Assembly (NCBI RefSeq): GCF_024529975.1
Contig: NZ_AP024897.1
Coordinates: 1,488,001 to 1,552,000, forward strand
DNA length: 64,000 nt
Source of the DNA: Vibrio quintilis
GTDB taxonomy: Bacteria; Pseudomonadota; Gammaproteobacteria; Enterobacterales; Vibrionaceae
Reading direction: 5' to 3'
Shown: piece by piece, positions 45,143-53,296 of the stretch
Position numbering within the stretch: the stretch's first letter is position 1
How the letters are laid out: the number at the start of each line of letters is the position of its first letter
Program-made: the position numbers and the translations under genes
The notes under the pieces: generated by a model
Database searches by the model: none
The model's input: the letters and a program-made list of their open reading frames with translations, nothing else
Told to the model about the DNA's origin: nothing

Positions 45143-47083
45143 ATGAAAAAACTGCTCTATGTGATTGTGGGACTCATTGTGGTCATCGTCGGGGCGATGA
45201 CACTGCTGGTGACGATGGTTGACCCGAATCAGTATAAGCCATTGATCGTCGAACAAACGAAACGGGCGACCGGGCTGGATCTGATCATTGCCGGTGATTT
45301 GGGCTGGCAGTTTTTTCCGTCGGTCGGTGTTCATGTCGGGCAGGTGGCGCTGAGAAATCCGCCCGGATTTCAGCATGAGAATTTGCTGGAAGTGAAAGAA
45401 GCTGCGGCGGACGTGTCTGTGATGCCGCTGTTCAGCCGGCAGATACATATCGGACAAATTCGTCTTGATGGCATGCGGCTGGATATTGAAACCCGCAAAG
45501 ATGGTGTGTCAAACCTCGACGCACTGCAGAAAAAAGACGCATCCGGCCCGTCAGCGAAACCAGATGCTAAACCAGACGTTCAGGCACCAGCGCCGGGAGC
45601 CACCGCTGAGGATGCTCAGCATCAGGCTGGCTGGCAAATCACAGTGGCTGGTGTCGCGATAACGAATGCTCATGCAGAAATACGTGATGCAGCTGCAGGA
45701 AAGCAGACGGTGCTCAGTGATCTGAACCTGAAGGTTTCTGAATTTTTACCGGGGCAGTGGACCGGGTTTGAATTATCCGGCCAGGGCAGGCAGGAAAAAC
45801 AGGCTTTCTCTGTGCAGGGGCAGGGTGATTTTCTTCTGGCAGCGGATTATGGAAAATTCAGCCTCAGGGGGCTGGATATTCAGGCGGGTCTGAATGGCGA
45901 ATCATTGCCTCAGAATCCGCTGAATATTGCTCTGAAAGGCAATATGGAGATGGATTTGGCGACCAGGGTTCTTCAGCTGACAGGACTGAATCTGCAGGTG
46001 AATCAGCTGCAGGTCGATGGTCAATCCACAATTACCCTGAGCAAACCTGTCCCTCAGGTGCGTTTCAGCCTGCACAGTCAGGATATCGATCTGGATCAGT
46101 TTTTATCTGCTGCGGATAAATTGCCGGCTGATACCGCTCCGGTAGCTCAGGTTCAGACGCAAACTTCATCCTCTTTGACCAATGCGTCGTCGGTAAAACC
46201 GGCATCGACGCAGGAGCCTGATTTAACCGGATTAAAAACGCTGGATGTGGCTGGCGATCTGCGGATCGACCGGCTGAAAGCGAAGCAGGTGATTCTGACC
46301 GGTGTTGCGCTGAAAACTGCGATTCAGCAGGGTATCGTGCGTCTGGCCGTGACTGATGCCGGGCTCTATCAGGGGAAAATAAAAGCGGATGTACAGCTCG
46401 ATGCCCGCCGGATTCCGGCAACGTATCAGATCAGTGAGCGGGTAACCGGTGTGCAAATCCAGCCGCTGCTGAAAGCGCTGGCAGAGAATGACAGGTTAGA
46501 GGGAACGGGCACGGTGAAGGTGAACGTGGCCGGAAAAGGACTGAGCGAGGCGCGGCTGAAGAAGAATCTCTATGGCACGGTGCGGGTTGAGCTGGCAGAT
46601 GGTGCGATCAACGGGATTAATATTGCCCGGCTGATTCGTAGCGGATATGCCAGAATTAAGGGCCGTTCGCTGCCGGAAAACGAGGTGGAGAAAACCGACT
46701 TTAGTACGTTCAGCGGTACCTTCACCCTGAAGCAGGGAATTGCAACAACGAAGGATTTATCCATGATGTCTCCGCTGTTGCGGGTGCACGGGGAAGGGCA
46801 GGTGAATTATCTGAATCAGACCCAGAACATGCTGGTGCGGACCTCGTTTGTCGGGTCTTTGCAGGGACAGGGCGGTAAGGATATCGATGAACTGCGGGAT
46901 ATCACAGTGCCGCTGAAAATCACCGGCAACTGGCAGAAGCCGCGTTATAAGGTGGTCTTTGATGATGTGCTCAAACAAAAAGCGAAAAAGGAACTCAACC
47001 GCGGCCTGGAAAAACTGGATGAAAAAATTAAGGATGAAAAAACACGCGAAGCCGTGAACAATCTGCTGAAGAAACTGTTTTAA
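45143..47083 (+). CDS. asmA: AsmA-family protein
   Basis: 646 residues, anchored by an N-terminal membrane helix (1-24) with the bulk periplasmic. AsmA proteins affect outer-membrane assembly and lipid transport between membranes. Typical parts: VDPNQYKPLIVEQTKRATGLDL near the start, the LGWQFFPSVGV motif, and the conserved C-terminal region (GTGTVKVNVAGKGLSEARL). An Ala/Pro/Gln-rich linker lies near 140-165. The start at 45143 is the ATG that directly precedes the membrane helix. udk and asmA are also near neighbours in E. coli. Confidence 0.92.
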   Translation: MKKLLYVIVGLIVVIVGAMTLLVTMVDPNQYKPLIVEQTKRATGLDLIIAGDLGWQFFPSVGVHVGQVALRNPPGFQHENLLEVKEAAADVSVMPLFSRQIHIGQIRLDGMRLDIETRKDGVSNLDALQKKDASGPSAKPDAKPDVQAPAPGATAEDAQHQAGWQITVAGVAITNAHAEIRDAAAGKQTVLSDLNLKVSEFLPGQWTGFELSGQGRQEKQAFSVQGQGDFLLAADYGKFSLRGLDIQAGLNGESLPQNPLNIALKGNMEMDLATRVLQLTGLNLQVNQLQVDGQSTITLSKPVPQVRFSLHSQDIDLDQFLSAADKLPADTAPVAQVQTQTSSSLTNASSVKPASTQEPDLTGLKTLDVAGDLRIDRLKAKQVILTGVALKTAIQQGIVRLAVTDAGLYQGKIKADVQLDARRIPATYQISERVTGVQIQPLLKALAENDRLEGTGTVKVNVAGKGLSEARLKKNLYGTVRVELADGAINGINIARLIRSGYARIKGRSLPENEVEKTDFSTFSGTFTLKQGIATTKDLSMMSPLLRVHGEGQVNYLNQTQNMLVRTSFVGSLQGQGGKDIDELRDITVPLKITGNWQKPRYKVVFDDVLKQKAKKELNRGLEKLDEKIKDEKTREAVNNLLKKLF

Positions 47084-47102
47084 CTTTAGTTTTCATTGAT
47101 TT

Positions 47103-47138
47103 GATGTTCCTGATCAGCCGGTGTCGGTCAGGAACATC
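47103..47138. terminator. Stem-loop after asmA
   Basis: GATGTTCCTGA (47103-47113) and TCAGGAACATC (47128-47138) form an 11-bp stem with a 14-nt loop. No T-run follows, so a weak or factor-dependent stop. Confidence 0.5.
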
Positions 47139-47151
47139 ATTGACTCAGATT

Positions 47152-47203
47152 TATACCCAGGCAAATCTCACGGAAACCTGCATCTTCAGGTTGTTTGGGT
47201 ATA
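47152..47203. repeat. Palindromic intergenic repeat, degenerate left arm
   Basis: An intact right end (GCATCTTCAGGTTGTTTGGG) faces a damaged left end (TATACCCAGGCAAATC) between convergent asmA and cobO. Confidence 0.85.
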
Positions 47204-47229
47204 TACAGGAAGTTTACCAGCCCAAAAGT

Positions 47230-47829
47230 TTACCAGTCCACACCCCGCTGTGCCTTGATACCTGCTTCGAAGGCATGCTTGATATTTTTCACTTCAGAGA
47301 CGGTGTCCGCTGCCGCAATTAGCTCCCTGTGCGCTGCTCTGCCGGTGACTATGACCGTCTGCATCACCGGGCGGTTGCGCAGTGCATCCAGAACCTCATC
47401 CAGTTCGATATAGCCATAGGTAATCATATAAGTCAGCTCATCCAGGAGCACCAGATTCAAAGACTCGTCCTGCAACATTTGCCGGCAGTGTTGCCAGACT
47501 GCCTGAGCGGCGATCGTGTCGGTTTCTTTATTTTGTGTTTCCCAGGTAAACCCGGTGGCCATGACATGAAACTGAACACCATGCTGTTCAAGCAGGTTGC
47601 GTTCACCGTTGTCCCAGCTGCCTTTGATAAACTGCGCTACACCGCATTTCAGCCCGTGTCCGGTTGCTCTGGCGACGGTGCCGAAGCCGGACGTGGTTTT
47701 CCCTTTTCCGTTTCCGGTAATTACAACCAGAATACCTCTCTCTTCCTGTGCGGCTTCAATACGGCTGTCAACCTGTTCTTTTACCCGTTGCTGGCGTGCC
47801 TGATAACGGGTTTGCTTTTCTTCTGTCAT
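47230..47829 (-). CDS. cobO: Cob(I)yrinic acid a,c-diamide adenosyltransferase
   Basis: A BtuR/CobO family enzyme that adenosylates corrinoids, used in vitamin B12 synthesis or salvage. 199 residues from the ATG at 47829; the family N-terminus (RYQARQQRVKEQVDSR) fixes this start, though the frame is open 41 codons further. Walker A GNGKGKTT (about 39-46), VAQFIKGSW, FHVMATGFTWETQ and LLDELTYMI are as in E. coli BtuR. No B12 riboswitch was seen upstream. Confidence 0.96.
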   Translation of the reverse strand: MTEEKQTRYQARQQRVKEQVDSRIEAAQEERGILVVITGNGKGKTTSGFGTVARATGHGLKCGVAQFIKGSWDNGERNLLEQHGVQFHVMATGFTWETQNKETDTIAAQAVWQHCRQMLQDESLNLVLLDELTYMITYGYIELDEVLDALRNRPVMQTVIVTGRAAHRELIAAADTVSEVKNIKHAFEAGIKAQRGVDW

Positions 47830-48047
47830 GTGAATGATGTCCCGGATTTTGTCAGTAGAGAATGAATCTTTGGGTCTGTTATGCATCGCCGGTATTGTGT
47901 CAACGCTGGCCGGTTCTATCATAGTGTATAAAGCACACCGTAAAAATACCAAAAATATTAGGGAATTAGCGAAGAAGAGAATCTGTAAGTCAGTGTTCTT
48001 TATGTGACAACGTCACTTAAGTTGAAATTGAATGATGAAGACAGAGC

Positions 48048-48137
48048 TTATCCGTCTCCGTCTTTAAACAGATGGTAAATCCAGTAACCGAATAAGAATA
48101 ATGCACACAAGCCGAAGTAGAGCGCCAGCATTTTCAT
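48048..48137 (-). CDS. 29-residue single-helix membrane protein
   Basis: A very small gene: MKMLALYFGLCALFLFGYW then IYHLFKDGDG. One membrane helix with a charged cytoplasmic or periplasmic end. GGAG lies 7 nt before the ATG, a good ribosome site. It resembles stress- or oxidase-associated small membrane proteins in size only. It could be a host gene next to cobO or the end of a leftward phage transcript starting near 48347. Confidence 0.6.
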   Translation of the reverse strand: MKMLALYFGLCALFLFGYWIYHLFKDGDG

Positions 48138-48227
48138 TGATATCTCCTCTGATTGATTGACTGAGCCGGTTGTTATCTTTTAATGGACAAAAAATTATGC
48201 TTATTGTTTTATTATGAAGGCCATTGG

Positions 48228-48320
48228 TCAGGATGATCTTCTGTCTTTTGATGCTTTTTTGCCGTGAATTGGTGAACTTTTCCCTGAATTCTGAACAAAC
48301 ATCTCATGTCGTTGCGGCAT
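48228..48320 (-). CDS. Possible 30-residue basic protein on the leftward phage transcript
   Basis: ATG at 48320 opens a 30-codon frame (MPQRHEMFVQ, then SGKSSPIHGKKASKDRRSS) rich in Lys and Arg, starting about 20 nt downstream of the predicted transcript start. Lambdoid phages place the basic N antiterminator here. No good ribosome site is visible, and so short a frame may be chance. Confidence 0.25.
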   Translation of the reverse strand: MPQRHEMFVQNSGKSSPIHGKKASKDRRSS

Positions 48321-48347
48321 ACACGAATAGTGAATGATAGAATGGTC

Positions 48348-48390
48348 ATTATACACTATTTGTGTTTTGCACTTCAATCACAAAGTGTGT
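48348..48390 (-). promoter_or_regulatory. Leftward promoter with two repressor operators (PL/OL-like)
   Basis: On the minus strand TTGAAG (48377-48372), an 18-bp spacer and a perfect TATAAT (48353-48348) form a strong promoter. ACACTATTTGTGT (48353-48365) lies in the spacer and TCACAAAGTGTGT (48378-48390) abuts the -35. Both match the 13-bp operators found on the other side of the repressor gene. Confidence 0.7.
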
Positions 48391-48549
48391 TTACATGGCG
48401 CGGAAATTGGGTTGAATACAATTTGTGGTTATAGCTGGAAATAAAGCTGCAATGATGCCGGGATGAACGCGCCATACAATGAATGCATGGCGGTTACGGA
48501 ATTTTGTGAATCAGAGTGTGAGTTGAAAGAGCGGGTTTATCACCTGTAT

Positions 48550-49287
48550 TTATAACAACACGGAATACCAGAAAACACGCCCGATAATGGTAATTTTCTG
48601 GTCAATGACCTGCTGTTCTTCATATTCCCGGGGCGGATATTCAATTTCATTGAAACTGTAAATTCTTAAACCGCCACCCGGCAGCTTATACAAGCGCTTG
48701 ATAAACAGGTCGCCGTTATGGTTGATTGCATAAATTTTACCATCGACCAGCCGCCTGTTTCCGCAATCAATCCCGACTGTCGAGCCATCGGGCAGTACCG
48801 GCTCCATGCTGTCGCCTTTCACGGAGACGCACACGGCATTTTCCGGTGCAACGTTATAGCGCCTGAGGGTTGATTTGGCAAACCGCAAACGGAATCCGTT
48901 GTCCTGTTCCTGATCACACATTAAACCATTGCCGGCCGATAAGTTAATTTCGGACAGAAATGAGATAGCGACTTCATCATCAGATAAAGGGGTCTGGCTA
49001 TCCCAGGCCTGCATATTTCCCAGTACTTCAGCATTTCCTTCTTTCTGCGTTGGTTCGGGCGACTGGGGGGCAATGTCATCAAATAACAGCTGATGGGCTT
49101 TGATGTTCAGTGCCGTGGCAATGATTTCTGCATCATCAAGGTCAATACTCCGGACGCCGGCTTCATAGTTACCGATACGCGAAGCACCCCAGCCACATTT
49201 TCCGGCCAGGGCGCGTTGACTTAATCCTGCTGCTTCACGGAATCGCTTGAGCCGCGATCCGACTTCTTTCTTTTTAGTCATACTCAT
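48550..49287 (-). CDS. Phage repressor, HTH plus S24 self-cleaving domain
   Basis: 245 residues. N-terminal Xre-type HTH (about 10-65: GLSQRALAGKCGWGASRIGNYEAG) and C-terminal LexA/CI-like S24 peptidase with S160 (VKGDSMEP) and K197 (GDLFIKRL). An Ala-Gly bond at 118-119 (LSAGNG) is a good RecA-stimulated cleavage site. It should keep the element silent until DNA damage. Start at the ATG at 49287 (GGAA upstream); an ATG two codons on is possible. Divergent from the Cro-like gene. Confidence 0.92.
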   Translation of the reverse strand: MSMTKKKEVGSRLKRFREAAGLSQRALAGKCGWGASRIGNYEAGVRSIDLDDAEIIATALNIKAHQLLFDDIAPQSPEPTQKEGNAEVLGNMQAWDSQTPLSDDEVAISFLSEINLSAGNGLMCDQEQDNGFRLRFAKSTLRRYNVAPENAVCVSVKGDSMEPVLPDGSTVGIDCGNRRLVDGKIYAINHNGDLFIKRLYKLPGGGLRIYSFNEIEYPPREYEEQQVIDQKITIIGRVFWYSVLL

Positions 49288-49303
49288 AACATTTCCGAAT
49301 TTA

Positions 49304-49368
49304 ACACGCTCTGTGTGTGAAGTATAGACACTTTTTGTGTTTACACGCAATCACGTTTTGTGTATATT
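49304..49368 (+). promoter_or_regulatory. Rightward promoter and three repressor operators (PR/OR-like)
   Basis: Three 13-bp sites of form ACACnnnnnGTGT lie at 49304-49316 (ACACGCTCTGTGT), 49328-49340 (ACACTTTTTGTGT) and 49351-49363 (TCACGTTTTGTGT), spaced 23-24 bp. The rightward promoter is TTTACA (49340-49345), 17-bp spacer, TATATT (49363-49368), so the third operator fills the spacer. The leftward repressor promoter should overlap the first sites. Confidence 0.8.
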
Positions 49369-49390
49369 GCTCACGAACAAGGAGAAAACA

Positions 49391-49669
49391 ATGAATCAAA
49401 TCGCAAAATACCGACGTCAGGCAAAGGTAAGTCAGGCCATTCTGGCAAAGGCTGTTGGCGTGATGCCATCAACGATAGGTAACTATGAGTCTGGCATTCG
49501 CAACATTAGTCTGACTATGTGCTGGAAAATTGTGGGGGCGTTTAAACGCTGGGGAATTGGTTGTTCACTGGAAGATGTTTTTCCGGAACCACAACAAAAG
49601 CATTCTGTTTTCACTGAGATGGCCGGCCAGGCTATCGGACATGAGTTGGCTTCAGGCAGCGGCCACTGA
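49391..49669 (+). CDS. Cro-like HTH protein
   Basis: 92 residues with an Xre/Cro-type HTH in the first 55 (AKVSQAILAKAVGVMPSTIGNYESG). First gene of the rightward early operon, divergent from the repressor, hence the Cro position. AAGGAG 6 nt upstream fixes the start. It probably binds the same ACACnnnnnGTGT operators. Confidence 0.85.
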   Translation: MNQIAKYRRQAKVSQAILAKAVGVMPSTIGNYESGIRNISLTMCWKIVGAFKRWGIGCSLEDVFPEPQQKHSVFTEMAGQAIGHELASGSGH

Positions 49670-49725
49670 CTGAAGCCATGTGATCAATCTTGCGAGGAAA
49701 AATCACTAACCACAAGGAGTGGCCG

Positions 49726-49839
49726 GTGACAAGAATAACACTACAAGTAAAACAAGAGAACCGTTCTGATTTGGTTTTCCAAACAATTAAAGCTGTATGT
49801 CAACGTCAGAAAAAGGGGAAAAGATGTCTGTCAAAGTAA
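49726..49839 (+). CDS. Possible 37-residue phage protein
   Basis: A GTG start with GGAG 7 nt upstream opens a 37-codon basic frame (MTRITLQVKQENRSDLVFQ at its start) that overlaps the beginning of the next gene by 16 nt. The ribosome site and tight overlap favour a real gene, but it is short and unknown. Confidence 0.45.
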   Translation: MTRITLQVKQENRSDLVFQTIKAVCQRQKKGKRCLSK

Positions 49840-50627
49840 TGAGTTATGTATGGGATATTCCGGTATTCAGAGGATCCGACAAGCTGGTGATGCTGTGTCT
49901 GGCTGATCATGCCGATGACAGCGGTTTTTGCTGGCCGTCCATTGAGACCATTGCCCGGAAGTCGGGTGTTTCAGCGACGACTGTAAAAACCACCCTGAAA
50001 AAACTGGAAATGGCTGGCTGGATTACGAGGAAAAACCAGTTCAGGAAAGCAGACAGCGGCAAGCTGGTGCGTGCAAGTAATCAATATCAGCTGCCGGTGA
50101 TGCGGTTGAGAAAAATGGTCAATGATCAGTTGGATAATGAACAGACGCATTTCGACTGTTCAAATCCGGACCAGACTAAACAAATGACGGGGGTTAGTCA
50201 GATCCCGGCCGGGGGTAAGGCGGAATCCGGCGATAAACCATCAAATGATCCGTTAAATGATCCATCAAATGATCAAATAACACCGCGCAGGCAGCCACTG
50301 GACTTTTCAGTGTTTGGGGAGATTTCTGAGCAACAGGTCAGAGATATTCTGCGTATTCGTAAAGTCAATGCAGGTAAAGCACCGGTGACACAAAAGGTGT
50401 TGAGCATGCTGGCAAAAGAGTTTGCCCTTGCCGGTCAGCAGTCAGGATTGAGTTTGCAGGACTGTCTGGATGAATGGGAATACCGGGGCTGGCGGAGTTT
50501 TAAAGCGATATGGCTGAGAAATTCAGTCGCGCAGCCTTTGGCAGGCAAAGAATCAGTCCGTAAAGAACAGCCTGATTTTCACAGCGGAGATACCAGCTGG
50601 GCTGAAGGGCTGGTTCTGGGAGTCTGA
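49824..50627 (+). CDS. Phage replication protein, O-like with winged helix
   Basis: 267 residues. The N-terminal 90 form a winged helix of the replication-initiator type (SIETIARKSGVSATTVKTTLKKLEMAGWI), which in lambda O/DnaT-like proteins binds the origin. A repetitive linker (KPSNDPLNDPSNDQ) is followed by a C-terminal helical domain. GGGG 6 nt upstream supports the ATG at 49824. It is paired with a P-like gene 2 bp downstream; an origin may lie within this gene, but I could not identify iterons. Confidence 0.75.
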   Translation: MSVKVMSYVWDIPVFRGSDKLVMLCLADHADDSGFCWPSIETIARKSGVSATTVKTTLKKLEMAGWITRKNQFRKADSGKLVRASNQYQLPVMRLRKMVNDQLDNEQTHFDCSNPDQTKQMTGVSQIPAGGKAESGDKPSNDPLNDPSNDQITPRRQPLDFSVFGEISEQQVRDILRIRKVNAGKAPVTQKVLSMLAKEFALAGQQSGLSLQDCLDEWEYRGWRSFKAIWLRNSVAQPLAGKESVRKEQPDFHSGDTSWAEGLVLGV

Positions 50628-50629
50628 AG

Positions 50630-51352
50630 ATGAAAAATATCGCTGAACTGGCACAACAGGTTCGCCAGACAGAAATTGCAGGCATCTGCGATCTGCAACA
50701 GGCCGGGCATGCTCAGCAGTCAAACAACGGGCAACCCGTTGTCTCAACGCAAACGGCGCGGCTGGTGAATCATATTTTTACTGAGCTGCAGGTAATTTTC
50801 CCCGCCTGGCGGGTGGCTTTTCCGGATAAATCGTCGCTGGATAATGCCAAGCGCACCTGGACAAAAGCGCTGTTTGAAAGCCGGATCTATCACACCCGGC
50901 AGATTGAACTCGGGTTGCGCAAGGCGCGTCAGTCAGGATCACCCCATATTCCCAGTGTGGGTCAGTTTATCCGCTGGTGTGTGCCGACCTGTGAAGAGCT
51001 GAACCTGCCAACGGCAGAACAGGCTTTCTCGATGATTGGCGATTTTCGCTACGAGGAGACAAGGCAGCATTTGCCGATGGTGGTTCAGGCTGCATTTCAT
51101 CAGATCGGCCACTGGGATTTGACCCATTTGAGTCAGCAAAAGCTGTTTCCGGTGTTTCAGTCGCACTATGACGGACTGATCCGCAAGGTTGCCATCGGAG
51201 AAGACATCAGTCAGTTATGTCCGGTTTTGCTGCCCAAACCCGGTGAGAGAACACTGACTCTGGAAGAAAAAGAACGCCGCAGAAAAGCGGGGCTATCAAA
51301 AATTCAACAATTAAAACAACAATATTTTGGAGGAAACGTCCATGGCAACTGA
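50630..51352 (+). CDS. Phage replication protein P-like
   Basis: 240 residues, P-family helicase-loader type: NHIFTELQVIFPAWRVAFPD near the start, TKALFESRIYHTRQIELGLRKARQSGSPHIPSVGQFIRWC and a lysine-rich C-terminal tail. In lambda, P brings the host DnaB helicase to the origin-bound O protein. Its end overlaps the next start by 11 nt. Confidence 0.85.
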   Translation: MKNIAELAQQVRQTEIAGICDLQQAGHAQQSNNGQPVVSTQTARLVNHIFTELQVIFPAWRVAFPDKSSLDNAKRTWTKALFESRIYHTRQIELGLRKARQSGSPHIPSVGQFIRWCVPTCEELNLPTAEQAFSMIGDFRYEETRQHLPMVVQAAFHQIGHWDLTHLSQQKLFPVFQSHYDGLIRKVAIGEDISQLCPVLLPKPGERTLTLEEKERRRKAGLSKIQQLKQQYFGGNVHGN

Positions 51353-51557
51353 AAAAGATCTGCATCAACTGATGACTTCCCGGCCAAAAGTCTGGTCACC
51401 GGCTGAATTATGCGAAGCACTGAATGTTCATATCGTCGAACTGGTCCGGCTGGTCGCTAAAGCGAGAAAGAAAGGAGTGCGTATCAGGGTCGAGCAGGGA
51501 GAACATACAGCGAATACCAGTAAAATTTTGCTTGATGAGGTGGGGTTACCGGCATGA
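51342..51557 (+). CDS. Small phage protein with possible HTH
   Basis: 71 residues, unknown family. PAELCEALNVHIVELVRLVAKARKKG looks like a helix-turn-helix, so a small regulator is possible. GGAGG 8 nt upstream. Coupled at both ends: its start overlaps the P-like gene and its stop overlaps the next ATG. Confidence 0.7.
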   Translation: MATEKDLHQLMTSRPKVWSPAELCEALNVHIVELVRLVAKARKKGVRIRVEQGEHTANTSKILLDEVGLPA

Positions 51558-51643
51558 TGGAACTCTTACAGCCAGACTGGGGATTCTGGATTGGTATGAC
51601 ATGCTGCATGGCACTCTTCTGGATCACCCACTTCTCAGAATAA
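51554..51643 (+). CDS. 29-residue membrane peptide
   Basis: ATGA overlap with the preceding stop opens a 29-codon frame: MMELLQPDWGFWIGMTCC then MALFWITHFSE, one hydrophobic helix. Translational coupling is the main evidence. Function unknown; too short to classify. Confidence 0.5.
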   Translation: MMELLQPDWGFWIGMTCCMALFWITHFSE

Positions 51644-51743
51644 ACAATATATATTTTTCAATAAGTTAACAGTAAATATTAAGTGAAGCGCCGTTTTCCG
51701 GCCAGAAAACGGGACAGGCTTGCTATGATTTAAAATAAAAATA

Positions 51744-51759
51744 CTGTATATAATTACAG
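51744..51759 (+). promoter_or_regulatory. LexA (SOS) box upstream of the phage regulator-position gene
   Basis: CTGTATATAATTACAG matches the LexA consensus CTGT-(AT)4-ACAG, with the flanking TA and TG extending the match. TATAAT inside it (51749-51754) can serve as a -10, so LexA binding would block the promoter. It lies 31 bp before the gene at 51790. Confidence 0.85.
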
Positions 51760-51789
51760 TGTCTGTGATGGAATTGCGAGGAAACAGAT

Positions 51790-52476
51790 ATGGGATTAGT
51801 CACAAACTTTGAGCGCTGGGAATTATCATTTGCACTGGGCAGAGCTACAGAAGGTGTCCGGGGGAAAAATAACGATGCAGGTGTGAATACCGGGCGGAGT
51901 CACGGTGCATCTGATATTGAAATTGGTGCGAAGCTGGACAGTGGCAAAGTACTGGCTGCAGTCGACCGGATGGCTGCACAGGCACCACACCTGGCAGACT
52001 GGAGCTTATTTGCTTATGCATCGCCGATGTGGAATGCGAACCGGAATAAAGAGCGGCTGTTTGAACATGTACTCAATGACTGGGTCGTTGCCGAGTCTGA
52101 AAATGGCAAGATGATTCAGCACCGGACATTTGAGCGGATTAAAGCATTAATTGAAGTCATTGCCGGTGCGCTGGCGCTTGAACAGTCCCGCGGGGCCGGT
52201 GTGGAAATGGTTGATGGTGAAGTGCGTTATAAGCCGGTTTCCACCAAGGCGTTTCTGATTCATGTGCTGGTTGATGTGGATTGTGCAGAAAAAGAAGAAG
52301 ACAGTGATACATTCCGTAATAAAAGAAAACGTTATTATCAGAACCACTGGGCAGACTGGGCAAAGCATGTGGAAACGTTGAGAACCCTTTTGACCGGTTA
52401 TGATTTAACAGCAAGAAAAATTTTTAAAAAAGAGCTTGCAAATAAAAACGGGGCAATATATACTCCTTATCACTAG
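51790..52476 (+). CDS. Unknown phage protein in the late-regulator position
   Basis: 228 residues, family not recognised. The N-terminus (MGLVTNFERWELSFALGRA) and the helical C-terminus (RKRYYQNHWADWAKHVETLRTLLTGYDL) show no standard HTH or enzyme motif. It is a single gene with its own LexA-box promoter, and is followed at once by a terminator in front of the lysis and tail genes. That is the place of the Q-type antiterminator or late activator in lambdoid elements. The function is inferred from place and control only. Confidence 0.7.
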   Translation: MGLVTNFERWELSFALGRATEGVRGKNNDAGVNTGRSHGASDIEIGAKLDSGKVLAAVDRMAAQAPHLADWSLFAYASPMWNANRNKERLFEHVLNDWVVAESENGKMIQHRTFERIKALIEVIAGALALEQSRGAGVEMVDGEVRYKPVSTKAFLIHVLVDVDCAEKEEDSDTFRNKRKRYYQNHWADWAKHVETLRTLLTGYDLTARKIFKKELANKNGAIYTPYH

Positions 52477-52500
52477 GTTGGGAAATTACGCCTAGGACAT

Positions 52501-52526
52501 AAAAACCGCCATTCTGGCGGTTTTTT
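52501..52526 (+). terminator. Terminator between regulator gene and lysis genes
   Basis: AAAACCGCCA (52501-52510) and TGGCGGTTTT (52514-52523) with a TTC loop and following T's. It would stop early transcription before the late genes unless antiterminated. Confidence 0.92.
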
Positions 52527-52576
52527 TATACCTGAAATCCGGGAGTTCATCTCTCATTCAATACAGGACAAACACG

Positions 52577-52798
52577 ATGACCGAGATTGATGTTGTCGCT
52601 GTGTTCGGTTTTCTGATTTCACTGTGCCGTTCATTCGTTGTGGTCGCGTTAGCGTGGTTTACGCTGCGCTGGCTGGATTACCGGATGGGATTTGTTTTCA
52701 AAACATGGTGGAGTGAACTGGATGGCCATTCGAAAGCGATTTATTTATCTGCTCGTTGTTTTGCTGTCTTCCTCGCCTTCAGTATTTGCATGGCATAA
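52577..52798 (+). CDS. Holin-like small membrane protein
   Basis: 73 residues with two hydrophobic segments (about 5-31 and 55-72). First gene of the lysis cassette. It overlaps the transglycosylase start by 77 nt in another frame. A holin role is likely from position; the family was not recognised. Confidence 0.65.
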   Translation: MTEIDVVAVFGFLISLCRSFVVVALAWFTLRWLDYRMGFVFKTWWSELDGHSKAIYLSARCFAVFLAFSICMA

Positions 52799-53279
52799 CC
52801 AGTTTGACTGGCAAATCCGCAAAGCGGCCCGGCACTATTTACCGGTCGTTCCCTGGAAGCTGTATAAGGCACAACTGATTCAGGAATCGGCACTCAATCC
52901 ACAGGCGGTAAGCCCGGTGGGAGCCGCCGGACTGGCGCAGTTTATGCCCGGTACCTGGCGTCAGGTTTCACGCGAACTGAACCTGCCTGGTTCACGCACT
53001 GATGCGTCACTGGCAATTCCTGCCGGTGCTTATTATATGGCGAAACTCAGGCGGGTCTGGAAATGGCCGCGGCCGGAAGAAGACAGACACAACTTAGCAC
53101 TGGCCTGCTATAACGCAGGCTGTGGCAATATCCTCAAAGCGCAAAAGCTTTGCGGCAATCCTTCACGTTACAAGCCGATTATGGCTTGTCTGCCTCTGGT
53201 AACGGGAAAGCATGCCACAGAAACAATCAACTACGCGCCGCGAATCCGGCGTATCTACAAACGTTTAACTTATCAATAA
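52722..53279 (+). CDS. Secreted lytic transglycosylase (phage endolysin)
   Basis: 185 residues. Signal peptide (1-23, ending SVFA) then an SLT/goose-lysozyme-like domain: catalytic E55 in QESALNPQAVSPVGAAGLAQ, the GLAQFMPGTW motif and ALACYNAGCGN. It cleaves peptidoglycan glycan strands. With a Sec signal it can reach the periplasm without a holin, as SAR/Sec-exported endolysins do. GGAG 8 nt upstream of the ATG at 52722. Confidence 0.88.
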   Translation: MAIRKRFIYLLVVLLSSSPSVFAWHNQFDWQIRKAARHYLPVVPWKLYKAQLIQESALNPQAVSPVGAAGLAQFMPGTWRQVSRELNLPGSRTDASLAIPAGAYYMAKLRRVWKWPRPEEDRHNLALACYNAGCGNILKAQKLCGNPSRYKPIMACLPLVTGKHATETINYAPRIRRIYKRLTYQ

Positions 53280-53296
53280 TCCACTGAATGGAATGA

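Noticed and set aside
48004..48016. GTGACAACGTCAC palindrome as a CRP or regulator site
   Set aside because: Short, no clear target promoter, and spacing does not fit CRP; it may be part of a weak hairpin after the small gene at 48048.
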